From Rhodopseudomonas palustris HaA2 (lineage in GTDB: Bacteria; Pseudomonadota; Alphaproteobacteria; Rhizobiales; Xanthobacteraceae): a stretch of 64,000 bases of DNA. Below are positions 8,840 through 17,530 of the stretch, piece after piece. The notes beneath the pieces were generated by a model. That model saw nothing but the letters and a program-made list of their open reading frames with translations, was not told the DNA's origin and made no database searches. Each line of letters begins with the position of its first letter. Positions within the stretch are counted from its first letter, which is position 1. The position numbers and the translations under genes are program-made. Where the stretch lies: positions 2,108,001 through 2,172,000 of the forward strand of contig NC_007778.1 of assembly GCF_000013365.1 (NCBI RefSeq), written 5' to 3'.

Positions 8840-9364
8840 TCAGTTGCGGGCGATGATTTCGCGCTCGCCGGCGTAGTTGCGCGGCGCGTCGAGCAGCGCC
8901 CCGGTGCGCCGGCGCATCAGGAAGCGCGGCCGGCGACGGCTGATCACGCTGTGGCGGCGGCGACGCTGCGCGGGGTCGCGCGGCGTGTCGTCGGGTAGTT
9001 GCGGCAGCGCGAAGATCTCGCTCCACAGCGCGCGGGCGCGTTCGATCTCGTCGTTGTCGTCGCTGATACACAGCGGCACCGACAGCGACGGATCGCGATG
9101 CACCAGCATCAGCATCCGGCCGTCGTCGAGACCGCGGCAGGCGATGCCGCGGAAGTCGCTGACGCGCACCTTGATCGCCATCCGCATGCCGGCCACGGCG
9201 CGGTGCAGGATCACGCGTTCGCGATGCAATTCGATTTGCCGGATGCCGCCGTCGGCACGCACGTCGTGCGCGTCGAAGCGGATCGGCAGTGAGAGGGGGT
9301 CGAGCCGCAGAGCGCGGCTCGACCCGACGGGATTGCTCCCGCCTGTTGCTGTTTGACGCCTCAC
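8840..9364 (-). CDS. Basic protein of the DUF6101 type
   Basis: A 174-residue protein with a GTG start (9364) preceded by GGGGAGAAC. It begins RRQTATGGSNPVGSSRALRLDP. The middle (IRQIELHRERVILHRAVAGM, then IKVRVSDFRGIACRG) looks like a beta-rich PilZ-like barrel. The C terminus is strongly basic (RRRRHSVISRRRPRFLMRRR). The position between ubiA and a pmbA-like gene matches the place I recall for DUF6101 proteins in Bradyrhizobium. Longer in-frame extensions upstream run through a repetitive region and are unlikely. Function is unknown. Confidence 0.6.
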   Translation of the reverse strand: MRRQTATGGSNPVGSSRALRLDPLSLPIRFDAHDVRADGGIRQIELHRERVILHRAVAGMRMAIKVRVSDFRGIACRGLDDGRMLMLVHRDPSLSVPLCISDDNDEIERARALWSEIFALPQLPDDTPRDPAQRRRRHSVISRRRPRFLMRRRTGALLDAPRNYAGEREIIARN

Positions 9365-9407
9365 GGCTTTGTTCTCCCCGCCGGATTTATCTGTCCGGTC
9401 GATGGGT

Positions 9408-9530
9408 GAAGCTTGCCAGAGCGGCGTCCGGAATCGCTTAAAAAGGCTGGTTAATCGAAGCTTGCGCGGCTTGCTTCGATCCGCATGATTGACAGAAGCT
9501 TGGCCGGCATGATTGACGGAAGCTTGCGGC
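9408..9530. repeat. Short tandem and dispersed repeat, GAAGCTTG core
   Basis: The core GAAGCTTG occurs four times in 119 bases (9408, 9457, 9495, 9519). The last two copies belong to two adjacent 24-base units at 9483-9506 and 9507-9530, both beginning GCATGATTGAC. A hairpin CGAAGC...GCTTCG spans 9456-9478. The rest of the 296-base gap between the divergent genes (9365-9660) shows nothing else I can name. It should contain both promoters. Confidence 0.6.
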
Positions 9531-9660
9531 AAAGCCGACAATGATTTGTTCCCGCGCCGCGCAAAGTGCTTGCAGTCCGCGCCGAGCAGGCACATCTGTG
9601 AAATCTCGGGATGCGTTTCCGGGCTCGCCGTCATTGCTTTCAGCCTCAGGATTTTTGTTT

Positions 9661-11058
9661 GTGAACTCTTCACCAAGCATTCGATCGCCGTCGTCGCCTT
9701 CCAAGGATCAGGACCTGTTCGATCAGTCGGCGTTGAGCGAACTGGCGCAGCGGCTGGTCGAGGCGGCGTTGCGCGCCGGCGCCGATCAGGCCGACGCGGT
9801 CGCGGTGCGCGGCGTCTCGCACGGCGTCGAACTACGCGATGGACGGATGCAGGAATCCGAGCGCTCCGAGGGCGACGATGTCGGCCTGCGCGTGCTGGTC
9901 GGCCGCCGCCAGGCGGTGGTCTCGACCAACGATATCACCGGCGACGGCGTCTCGAAACTGGCCGAGCGCGCGGTGGCGATGGCCCGGGTCGCGCCCGACG
10001 ACAAATATGTCGGCCTCGCCGATCCCGCGCTGCTCGCCCGCGATTTTCCCGATCTCGACATGCTCGATCCGCAGACGCCCTCGACCGCCGAGCTGGAGCG
10101 TCGCGCGCGCGAAGCCGAAGCCGCGGCGCTGGTGGTGAAGGGTGTCACCAAATCGGGCGGCGCCTCGGCATCGGCGGGCATCGGCGGCATGGTGCTGGTG
10201 ACCTCGACCGGCTTCCACGGCGCCTTCTTGCGCTCCAGCCAGAGCGTCTCGATGACCGCGATCGCCGGCGACGGCACCGGCATGGAGCGCGACTACGAAT
10301 ACACCACGGCGCCGCACGCCGCGGATCTGATGTCGCCGGAGACCGTCGGCCGCGTCGCCGGCGAGCGCACCGCGGCGCGCGTCGGCCCGCGCAAGGTCGA
10401 GACCTGCAAGGTGCCGGTGATCTTCGATCCGCGCGTCGCCGGCTCGCTGGTCGGGCATCTGGTCGGCGCGGTCAATGGCGCCGCGATCGCGCGCAAGACC
10501 TCGTTCCTGAAGGATCGGCTCGGCGACAAGCTGTTTCGCGACGGCATCCGCATCGTCGACGATCCGCTGCGCAAGCGCGGGCTGCGCTCGCAGGCGTTCG
10601 ACGCCGAGGGCGTCGCGGTGAAAGAGCTTGCGATCGTCGATGACGGCGTGCTGACCAGCTGGCTGCTCGACTGCGCCACCGCGCGCGAACTCGGGCTCAC
10701 CACCACCGGCCACGCGCATCGCGGCGTGTCGTCGTCGCCGTCGCCCGGGCCCTACAATCTGCATCTCGAAGGCGGCACGATGAGCCGGGCCGAGCTGATG
10801 AGCGACATCAAGCAGGGTTTCTACGTCACCGACCTGATCGGCTCCGGCGTCAACGGCGTCACCGGCGACTACAGCCGCGGCGCCGCCGGGTTCTGGATCG
10901 AGAACGGCGAGTGCACCTACGCGGTCAGCGAGGTCACCATCGCCGGCCATCTGATCGAGATGTACAAGACGCTGACGCCGGCCAATGATCTGACCTTCCG
11001 GTATGGCGTCAACGCGCCGACGCTGCGGATCGAGGGGCTGACGATTGCCGGACGCTAG
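9661..11058 (+). CDS. TldD/PmbA family protein (TldE-like)
   Basis: A 465-residue protein matching the PmbA/TldE half of the TldD/TldE protease pair, which matures modified peptides and degrades unfolded ones. The N-terminal domain includes ADAVAVRGVSHGVELRDG and DDVGLRVLVGRRQAVVSTND. The C-terminal domain includes RKVETCKVPVIFDPRVAGSL, LTTTGHAHRG and the end GDYSRGAAGFWIENGE. The zinc-binding HExxxH of TldD is absent, as in PmbA. The start is taken as GTG at 9661, after which similarity to the family begins; the upstream in-frame stretch lies in the repeat region. Confidence 0.85.
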   Translation: MNSSPSIRSPSSPSKDQDLFDQSALSELAQRLVEAALRAGADQADAVAVRGVSHGVELRDGRMQESERSEGDDVGLRVLVGRRQAVVSTNDITGDGVSKLAERAVAMARVAPDDKYVGLADPALLARDFPDLDMLDPQTPSTAELERRAREAEAAALVVKGVTKSGGASASAGIGGMVLVTSTGFHGAFLRSSQSVSMTAIAGDGTGMERDYEYTTAPHAADLMSPETVGRVAGERTAARVGPRKVETCKVPVIFDPRVAGSLVGHLVGAVNGAAIARKTSFLKDRLGDKLFRDGIRIVDDPLRKRGLRSQAFDAEGVAVKELAIVDDGVLTSWLLDCATARELGLTTTGHAHRGVSSSPSPGPYNLHLEGGTMSRAELMSDIKQGFYVTDLIGSGVNGVTGDYSRGAAGFWIENGECTYAVSEVTIAGHLIEMYKTLTPANDLTFRYGVNAPTLRIEGLTIAGR

Positions 11059-11860
11059 TCCCGATACGCGACACAGCGGGGCCGGGTCGCGCGACGCGAT
11101 GCTGCTGGCCGAGACGGTCCGGGACGCCGGTGGCTTGGCGCTGTCGATGTTCCGCACCGAGCTGCGCGAGTGGACCAAGGGCGCTTCGTCGCCGGTGTCC
11201 GAGGCCGATATCGCCGTCAACGATCTGATCCGGGATCGACTGCAAACCGCCGTTCCCGATTACGGCTGGCTGTCGGAGGAGAGCGCCGACGATCCCGCAC
11301 GGCTGGACAGGCGGCGGGTGTGGATCATCGACCCGATCGACGGCACCCGCGCCTATCTGGCCGGACGCGAGGACTGGTGCGTCTCCGCCGCATTGGTCGA
11401 GGATGCCCAGCCGATTCTCGCGGCGGTTTTCGCGCCGGTCAGCAACGAATTCTTCTTCGCGGCCCGCGGCGGCGGCGCAACCCTGAACGGCGTGCCGATT
11501 CGCGCGAGCCGCGGCGTGGAACTGGATTGCGTCAAAGTCGCGGGACCCAAGCCGCTGATCGAGCGGCTGTCGCTGCCGGCAGGCGCTCACATTCTTCCGC
11601 GGATCGGCTCGCTGGCATTGCGATTATGTGGCGTCGCCGATCGCCGGATCGACATTGCGTTCGCAGGTGGGCAAAGCCGCGACTGGGACCTTGCAGCGGC
11701 CGATTTGATCGTGCACGAAGCGGATGGTACACTAACAACCCTCGCGGGCGAGCCCATCGTCTACAACCGTCCCGAGGTCACGCACGGCGTGCTGTTGGCC
11801 GCGGGGCGCGATCGTCATGCTCGCATCGTCGAGCATTTTCGCAATCGTCCTGTGAATTGA
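11045..11860 (+). CDS. 3'(2'),5'-bisphosphate nucleotidase CysQ-like, inositol monophosphatase family
   Basis: A 271-residue member of the Li-sensitive phosphatase superfamily. The metal-binding motifs are complete: SEESADD, DPIDGTRAYLAGREDWCVS (DPxDGT) and DWDLAAADLIVHEADG. Such enzymes hydrolyse PAP from sulfate assimilation or inositol phosphates. It overlaps the pmbA-like gene by 14 bases if the TTG at 11045 is used. An ATG at 11099 is an alternative that removes 18 residues without touching the fold. The CysQ role is supported by family and gene order, not proved. Confidence 0.85.
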   Translation: MPDASPDTRHSGAGSRDAMLLAETVRDAGGLALSMFRTELREWTKGASSPVSEADIAVNDLIRDRLQTAVPDYGWLSEESADDPARLDRRRVWIIDPIDGTRAYLAGREDWCVSAALVEDAQPILAAVFAPVSNEFFFAARGGGATLNGVPIRASRGVELDCVKVAGPKPLIERLSLPAGAHILPRIGSLALRLCGVADRRIDIAFAGGQSRDWDLAAADLIVHEADGTLTTLAGEPIVYNRPEVTHGVLLAAGRDRHARIVEHFRNRPVN

Positions 11861-11895
11861 GCCTGCGTCCGCCCGTTTGCCGCTGAGGAACCTTG

Positions 11896-12141
11896 ATGCC
11901 CGACACTGCGCAGCAATTGCTTCATCTCGTCATCGGCGGCGAGCTCGAAGATCTCGAGAACGTCACCTTCCGCGACCTCGACAAGGTGGACATCGTCGGG
12001 GTGTATCCGAGCTACGCGTCGGCCTTCGCGGCGTGGAAGGCCAAGGCGCACCAGACCGTCGACAACGCCCATATGCGCTACTTCATCGTTCATCTCCATC
12101 GCCTGCTGGATCCCGGCCAGGACGCAAAGCTGGTAAGTTGA
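11896..12141 (+). CDS. DUF4170 domain protein
   Basis: A compact 81-residue protein with segments LLHLVIGGELEDLENVTFRD, VDIVGVYPSYASAFAAWKAK and AHMRYFIVHLHRLLDP, the pattern of DUF4170 proteins found beside waaA in rhizobial genomes. GAGGAAC lies just upstream of the ATG; a TTG directly before it is also possible. It sits between the cysQ-like gene and waaA in a tightly packed run and may be cotranscribed. Function is unknown. Confidence 0.8.
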   Translation: MPDTAQQLLHLVIGGELEDLENVTFRDLDKVDIVGVYPSYASAFAAWKAKAHQTVDNAHMRYFIVHLHRLLDPGQDAKLVS

Positions 12142-12157
12142 CCAGGCTTGCAGTGCG

Positions 12158-13504
12158 ATGACGAGCGCGTCACCTCCGCGGTGGCAGACGGGGCCTTTGC
12201 TGGCCGAACCGTTGCCGATGACGCTGCGCGTCTATCAGCAGCTCACCGCTGGTATCTCCCCGCTCGCCCCGCTGCTGATCCAGCGGCGGCTCAAGCAGGG
12301 CAAGGAAGAGCCGGCGCGGGTCGACGAGCGCCGCGGTGTCGCCGCGCATGTGCGGCCACACGGACCGCTGGTGTGGATCCACGGCGCCAGCGTCGGCGAG
12401 GTGCTGGCCGCGGCCGGACTGATCGAGCGGCTGCGCGCGCTCAACCTGCGCATCCTGCTGACGTCCGGCACCGTGACCTCGGCAGCCGTGGTGGCGAAAC
12501 GGTTTCCGCCCGACATCATCCATCAGTTCATCCCCTATGACGCGCCGCGCTTCGTCGCGCGCTTCCTCGATCACTGGCAGCCGTCATTGGCGCTGTTCGT
12601 CGAATCCGACCTGTGGCCGAATCTGATCCTCGCCTCCGCGGCGCGGCGGTTGCCGATGGTGCTGATCAACGGCCGGATGTCGCAGCGCTCGTTCCCGCGC
12701 TGGCGGCGCGCCGCAGCGACGATCGGCACGCTGCTCGGCAAGTTCGACATCTGCCTCGCGCAATCGCGGATGGACGCCGAGCGGTTCGCGGCGCTGGGCA
12801 GCCGCAACGTCATCACCACCGGCAATCTCAAGATGGACGTCGACCCCCCGCCGGGCGATCCGGCGCGGCTGGAACGGCTGATGGCGGTGACGCGCGGCCG
12901 GCAGGTGATCGTCGCCGCCTCGACCCATCCGGGCGAAGAGGAGATCCTGCTCGACGTCCACCGCAGGCTTGCCGGGGCGTTCCCGGCGCTGCTCACCGTG
13001 ATCGTGCCGCGGCATCCGCATCGCGGCGAGCAGATCGCTGGCCTGATTGAGGCCTCCGGCCTGCACGCGGCGTTGCGCTCGCGCGAGCAACTGCCGACCG
13101 CGGCGACGGCGATCTACGTCGCCGACACCATGGGCGAGCTCGGCCTATTCTACCGGCTGGCGCCGATCGTGTTCATGGGCGGCTCGCTGATCGAGCACGG
13201 CGGCCAGAATCCGATCGAGGCGGTCAAGCTCGGCGCCTCGATCGTGCACGGACCGCACGTCTCCAATTTCACCGACGTCTATCGCGCGCTCGACGACGAG
13301 GGCGGTGCCTTCACGGCGGCCGACGCCGACGCGCTGGTGCGGCGGTTCGGCCAGTTGCTGTCCGACAGCAATGCGCGCCAGACCTCGATCGATGCCGCCA
13401 CCCGCGTGGTCGATCGGCTCGGCGGCGCGCTGGACCGCACCGTCGCGGCGCTGGAACCCTATCTGCTGCAATTGCGCATCGAGCAGGGCGCCGCCGGTGC
13501 GTGA
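12158..13504 (+). CDS. waaA: 3-deoxy-D-manno-octulosonic acid transferase WaaA/KdtA
   Basis: A family 30 glycosyltransferase of 448 residues that adds Kdo to lipid IVA in lipopolysaccharide core synthesis. Recognisable elements are VWIHGASVGEVLAA, LALFVESDLWPNLI, GNLKMDV, STHPGEEEILL and PIVFMGGSLIEHGGQNPIEA. An alternative ATG at 12218 (MTLRVYQQLTAG) matches where the family usually begins, so the first 20 residues are doubtful. It overlaps lpxK by 8 bases. Confidence 0.93.
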   Translation: MTSASPPRWQTGPLLAEPLPMTLRVYQQLTAGISPLAPLLIQRRLKQGKEEPARVDERRGVAAHVRPHGPLVWIHGASVGEVLAAAGLIERLRALNLRILLTSGTVTSAAVVAKRFPPDIIHQFIPYDAPRFVARFLDHWQPSLALFVESDLWPNLILASAARRLPMVLINGRMSQRSFPRWRRAAATIGTLLGKFDICLAQSRMDAERFAALGSRNVITTGNLKMDVDPPPGDPARLERLMAVTRGRQVIVAASTHPGEEEILLDVHRRLAGAFPALLTVIVPRHPHRGEQIAGLIEASGLHAALRSREQLPTAATAIYVADTMGELGLFYRLAPIVFMGGSLIEHGGQNPIEAVKLGASIVHGPHVSNFTDVYRALDDEGGAFTAADADALVRRFGQLLSDSNARQTSIDAATRVVDRLGGALDRTVAALEPYLLQLRIEQGAAGA

Positions 13505-14513
13505 GCCGGGCTTCTGGCACAGGCCGCCTTCTTGGCTGTCGCGTCTGCTGCTGCCGCTCGGCGCCGTGTATGGCGAAATCACCTCCTGGCGAATGCGCAA
13601 GACCGGCGTCGAGGCCGGCGCGCCGGTGATCTGCGTCGGCAATTATCATCTCGGCGGCGCCGGCAAGACGCCGACGACGCTGGCGCTGGTCCGGCTGCTT
13701 CGTGACCTCGATGAACAGCCGATCGTGCTCAGCCGCGGCTATGGCGGCCGGCTGAAAGGGCCAATCCTGGTCGATCCGCAACGTCACGACGCGGCGGATG
13801 TCGGTGACGAGCCGCTGATGATGGCGCGCCGCGTGCCGGTGGTGGTGGCGCGCGACCGCGTCGACGGCGCCGCGCTGGCGCGATCGCAGGGCGCGAGCCT
13901 CCTCGTGATGGACGACGGTTTCCAGAATCCGGCGCTGGTCAAACACCTCTCGCTGATCGTGATCGACAGCCGGCGCGGCGTCGGCAATGGCTGCGTGTTC
14001 CCGGCCGGCCCGTTGCGCGCGCCGCTGCCGCTGCAGATCGAACGCACCGACGCGCTGATCATCATCGGCGACGGCACCGCGGCCGATGAAGTCGCCGCTG
14101 CGATCGCCACGCGAGGCGGCGTCGTTCTGCGGGCGCGGCTGCGGCCCGACGCGGCGTCGGTGGAGCGGCTGAAAGGCCAGCGCGTGCTGGCCTTCGCCGG
14201 CATCGGCGACCCGGCGCGGTACTTCGCGACGCTGCGCGCCAGCGGCATCGACGTCGCGGATCAGCGCGCGTTCGCCGATCATCATCCGTTCACGGTGGCC
14301 GAGCTCGAGAGTCTCGCCGAAACCGCGCGCCGCGAAGGCCTGACGCTGGTGACGACCGAGAAGGATCTGGCGCGCATCGGGGCCGCCGCGGCAACGCTCG
14401 GCAGCGCCATCGTTCCGTTCGCGGTGACATTGGCGGTCGAGGACGAACCCAGCTTGCGGTTGTTTCTGCTGGAGCAGATCAATCGCGCGCGCACCAAGCC
14501 GCGCGCCGGATAG
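13497..14513 (+). CDS. lpxK: Tetraacyldisaccharide 4'-kinase LpxK
   Basis: A 338-residue kinase that phosphorylates the 4' position of the lipid A precursor. The P-loop is GGAGKTPTTLAL, and SRGYGGRLKGP and LLVMDDGFQNPAL are typical. A hydrophobic N-terminal segment (SRLLLPLGAVYGEI) anchors it to the inner membrane. The start is GTG at 13497, overlapping the waaA stop; earlier in-frame starts would run far into waaA. The waaA-lpxK pair is standard lipid A gene order in this group. Confidence 0.94.
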   Translation: MREPGFWHRPPSWLSRLLLPLGAVYGEITSWRMRKTGVEAGAPVICVGNYHLGGAGKTPTTLALVRLLRDLDEQPIVLSRGYGGRLKGPILVDPQRHDAADVGDEPLMMARRVPVVVARDRVDGAALARSQGASLLVMDDGFQNPALVKHLSLIVIDSRRGVGNGCVFPAGPLRAPLPLQIERTDALIIIGDGTAADEVAAAIATRGGVVLRARLRPDAASVERLKGQRVLAFAGIGDPARYFATLRASGIDVADQRAFADHHPFTVAELESLAETARREGLTLVTTEKDLARIGAAAATLGSAIVPFAVTLAVEDEPSLRLFLLEQINRARTKPRAG

Positions 14514-14521
14514 CGCGCGTA

Positions 14522-14749
14522 TCAGCCCAGCGGCTTTGCCGCCGCTGGAAAATGCCGCTGCAGCACCGCGATCGGCGTGGCGTAGGCTTCCTTGAGATCG
14601 ACGCTCCAATATTTCAGCTCGTCGAGCGGAATCTGCACCCCGGTGACCGCGCAGCGCACATAGGTGCCCGGAGAGATCACACGGAAATCTCCATCCAGAT
14701 ACTGCACCTGCGCCTCGCCCGAGCCCGAGGGGCCAAATTTGTTCAGCAC
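14522..14749 (-). CDS. DUF2093 domain protein
   Basis: A 75-residue protein. The conserved region holds AQVQYLDGDFRVISPGTYVRCAVTG (here in parts: YLDGDFRVI, GTYVRCAVTG) and IPLDELKYWSV, characteristic of DUF2093. The start is GTG at 14749 with GGAG 7 bases upstream. Longer in-frame starts are not supported. It is convergent with lpxK, only 8 bases away. The role is unknown; the size and shape suggest a small single-domain cytosolic protein. Confidence 0.85.
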   Translation of the reverse strand: MLNKFGPSGSGEAQVQYLDGDFRVISPGTYVRCAVTGVQIPLDELKYWSVDLKEAYATPIAVLQRHFPAAAKPLG

Positions 14750-14942
14750 GGCTGATCTCCTGAAATACCCGTATGCGATGGCTGTTGCCCCGGCCGCATG
14801 CGGTCGATATCTCCCACAGATAGAACGGATGAGCCACGTTGCAAACCACCGACTTGTGATGAAATCGCCGTTCCGGCGCATGATATCCTGAATAGTGGGA
14901 GGCGCTGGCCGGCCGACCGGGATCATCGCCTGGACCTTAGCA

Positions 14943-15770
14943 ATGCGCCTGCCTTTGTTTCTGTCGATTGCCATTCTGCTCGCCGCGGGACGGGCGGCCA
15001 CCGCGGCGCCCGCGCCCGAAATGGTCGATCTATCGGGGGCGGGGAGCAGGCTCAGCGCGCTCCTGTTCAGACCGCGCGGCGATGGTCCGTTTCCGGTCGT
15101 GATCGGCCTGCACGGCTGCGGCGGGCTGGTCGGCGCGGCCGGGACGATCAGGCCCCGCTATGCCGATTGGGTGGACAGGTTGCTGGCATCGGGCCACGCC
15201 GTGCTGCTGCCGGACAGTTTCGGCTCGCGCGATCTCGGACCGCAGTGCCACGCCCGGAACCGCCGCGCATTGGCGCGGCGCGAACGCCTGGCCGACATCG
15301 GCGCCGCGCGGCACTGGCTGGCGGAGCAACCGTTCGTCGCGCGCCATCGCATTGGCCTGATCGGCTGGGACAGTGGCGCGAGCGCGCTGCTGTGGGCGGT
15401 GCGCCCGCAAACCGCGCTCGCCAAAGGCGATCCCGAGTTCCGCTCGGCGATTGCGTTCTATCCGGATTGCCGGGTTTCGGCGCGGCTCGGATGGAGCGCG
15501 CGGGTACCGACGCTGGTGTTGATCGGCGGCGACGACGACATCAGTTCGGCCTCGGCCTGCCGCGCGATGATCGACGGCGCGCGCGGCCGCAGCGCGCTGG
15601 CCCGGATCGTGGTCTATCCGGGCGCGGTGCACGATTTCGACGCCGCCGGCGTGGCGCTGCATCTCACCAGAGGCGACGACCCTGAGGAGCCGGCGCAAGG
15701 CCATCTCGGCTTCGATGCGGGCGCACGCAATGACGCCGAGCGGCGGGTGATGCACTGGCTGGGACGGTAG
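14943..15770 (+). CDS. Exported dienelactone hydrolase-like protein with altered nucleophile
   Basis: A 275-residue alpha/beta hydrolase with a signal peptide (LFLSIAILLAAGRAATAA). The oxyanion region is VVIGLHGCGG. The acid Asp sits in LVLIGGDDDIS and the His in VYPGAVHDFDA. At the nucleophile elbow, where relatives have GWSNG or a Cys, this protein has GWDSG, placing Asp143 at the nucleophile position with Ser144 next to it. It could be an inactive paralogue, use the shifted Ser, or use Asp as haloalkane dehalogenases do. The later ATG (14943) is chosen because it directly precedes the signal peptide. Confidence 0.8.
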   Translation: MRLPLFLSIAILLAAGRAATAAPAPEMVDLSGAGSRLSALLFRPRGDGPFPVVIGLHGCGGLVGAAGTIRPRYADWVDRLLASGHAVLLPDSFGSRDLGPQCHARNRRALARRERLADIGAARHWLAEQPFVARHRIGLIGWDSGASALLWAVRPQTALAKGDPEFRSAIAFYPDCRVSARLGWSARVPTLVLIGGDDDISSASACRAMIDGARGRSALARIVVYPGAVHDFDAAGVALHLTRGDDPEEPAQGHLGFDAGARNDAERRVMHWLGR

Positions 15771-15790
15771 AGCGCAGGCCGGCCGGAGTT

Positions 15791-17407
15791 CTAAAACAGC
15801 GAGCCCTGATCGATCGGCTTCGACACCCGCTTCGGCGCCGGCTTCGCTGCTGGCGTGGCGGGCTTGGCAATGTCCGGTCGCGTCGCGCCGCCGCCATCGG
15901 CGGTGACGCCGACGCGGCCGTCGGCGAATTCGACGCTGAGCCGCGCCCCCGCACTGACCGCCGCCGCCGCATGGAGCGCATGGCCGTCGGCGTCGCGCAC
16001 CAGCGCGAAGCCGCGTGCCAGCACGCCGCGATACGACAGGGCGGTGAGCAGCTTGCCGGATTGAACAAGGCGCGCCTGCTGGCGATCGCGCAGCGTCGCC
16101 CACGCCCGCCGGGCGCGCTCGGCGAGCCGCAGCATCCGCTCGCGCTCGCGCGCGATCCGCATCCGCTGCGCCTGCTCGTTGGCGAGCTTCGAGGCCTGCA
16201 GCCGGATCGCCAGACTCTCGAAGCGGTCGCGACGATGGCGCAGCGTGGCGCGGGTGCAATGCTTCAGCCGCTCGCCGGTGCTGCCGAGCCGCTGCGCGCT
16301 GTGGCTGACCTGGGCGCGCAGCACATTCAGCGTGATGCCCGACGCGGCCTTGGCGTAGCGGCGGTGATGGGCGTGGGTGTTGGCGCGCAGCGCGCGGGGC
16401 AGGGACGACGCCGCGCCGTCGAGCCGCTGCCGCGGGATCGCGAGCAGTTCGCCCGCAGCGGGCAGCGCGCGGGCGGCAGCGCGTAGTTCGTTGCGGCGTG
16501 AATCCTGGCCACGCGACCAGCACAGCATCATCCGCCGCGCGTAGCTCTGCACCTCGACGAACAATTCGGCGCGGACCGGCACCGCCATTTCGGCAGCGGC
16601 GGTCGGCGTCGGCGCGCGCTTGTCTGCGGCGAAATCGATCAGCGTCACGTCGGTTTCGTGGCCGACCGCAGAGATCAGCGGGATCATGCTTTCGGCCGCG
16701 GCGCGGACAACGATCTCCTCGTTGAACGACCACAGATCCTCCAGCGAACCGCCGCCGCGCGCGACGATCAGCAGGTCGGGGCGCGGGATCGGGCCGCCTT
16801 CGGGCAGCGCGTTGAAGCCGTGGATCGCGGCGGCGACCTGTTCGGCCGAGCCTTCGCCCTGCACCTTCACCGGCCACACCAGCACGCGGCGCGGGAAGCG
16901 GTCTTCGAGCCGATGCAGGATGTCGCGGATCACCGCGCCGGTGGGGGAGGTGACGACGCCGATCACCTCGGGCAGATACGGCAACAATTGCTTGCGCGCT
17001 TCGTCGAACAGCCCTTCGGCGCCGAGCTTGCGCTTGCGCTCTTCCATCAGCGCCATCAGCGCGCCGACGCCGGCGGGCTCCAGCGCCTCGATCACGATCT
17101 GATATTTCGACGAACCGGGATAGGTGGTGAGCTTGCCGGTGGCGATGACCTCGAGGCCTTCCTGCGGCTTGAACCGCATCCGCCCCGCGACGCCCTTCCA
17201 GATCACCGCCTCGATCTTGGCGCTCTCGTCCTTCAGGGCGAAATAGCAGTGCCCGGATGAATGCGCGCCGCGGAATCCGGAAATCTCGCCGCGCACCCGG
17301 ACGTGCCCATAGCTGTCCTCCACCGTCCGCTTCAGCGCCTGCGACAGCTCGGAGACGGTGAATTCACCGACATTGGCGAGGGTTTCGGGGGCGAGCAGTC
17401 GGGCCAT
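15791..17407 (-). CDS. xseA: Exodeoxyribonuclease VII large subunit XseA
   Basis: A 538-residue nuclease subunit. The N-terminal OB fold ([39 protein letters not shown]) binds single-stranded DNA. The catalytic region ([46 protein letters not shown]) follows. A long Arg/Ala-rich coiled-coil then binds XseB, and the tail is Lys/Pro-rich ([14 protein letters not shown]). Together with XseB it degrades single-stranded DNA in repair. xseB is not in this window. Confidence 0.95.
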   Translation of the reverse strand: MARLLAPETLANVGEFTVSELSQALKRTVEDSYGHVRVRGEISGFRGAHSSGHCYFALKDESAKIEAVIWKGVAGRMRFKPQEGLEVIATGKLTTYPGSSKYQIVIEALEPAGVGALMALMEERKRKLGAEGLFDEARKQLLPYLPEVIGVVTSPTGAVIRDILHRLEDRFPRRVLVWPVKVQGEGSAEQVAAAIHGFNALPEGGPIPRPDLLIVARGGGSLEDLWSFNEEIVVRAAAESMIPLISAVGHETDVTLIDFAADKRAPTPTAAAEMAVPVRAELFVEVQSYARRMMLCWSRGQDSRRNELRAAARALPAAGELLAIPRQRLDGAASSLPRALRANTHAHHRRYAKAASGITLNVLRAQVSHSAQRLGSTGERLKHCTRATLRHRRDRFESLAIRLQASKLANEQAQRMRIARERERMLRLAERARRAWATLRDRQQARLVQSGKLLTALSYRGVLARGFALVRDADGHALHAAAAVSAGARLSVEFADGRVGVTADGGGATRPDIAKPATPAAKPAPKRVSKPIDQGSLF

Positions 17408-17483
17408 GCGATTCGGTATCCTGGTTCGCCGGCAAATTAGGGATTTGCGTCCCGCTCGCCAATCAACCCTTGCTGAGCGAAAT

Positions 17484-17500
17484 ACTCTGTATTACAGAGT
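17484..17500. promoter_or_regulatory. Perfect palindromic operator candidate ACTCTGT-ATT-ACAGAGT
   Basis: A 7-3-7 perfect inverted repeat lies 31 bases before the ATG of the alpha/beta hydrolase gene, in the place of a promoter-proximal operator. The operon it heads ends with a winged-helix regulator gene (19074-19382), so autoregulation through this site is the simplest reading. Confidence 0.6.
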
Positions 17501-17530
17501 TCTCTGTGAATTCATCAGCAGGAGGCTGGC

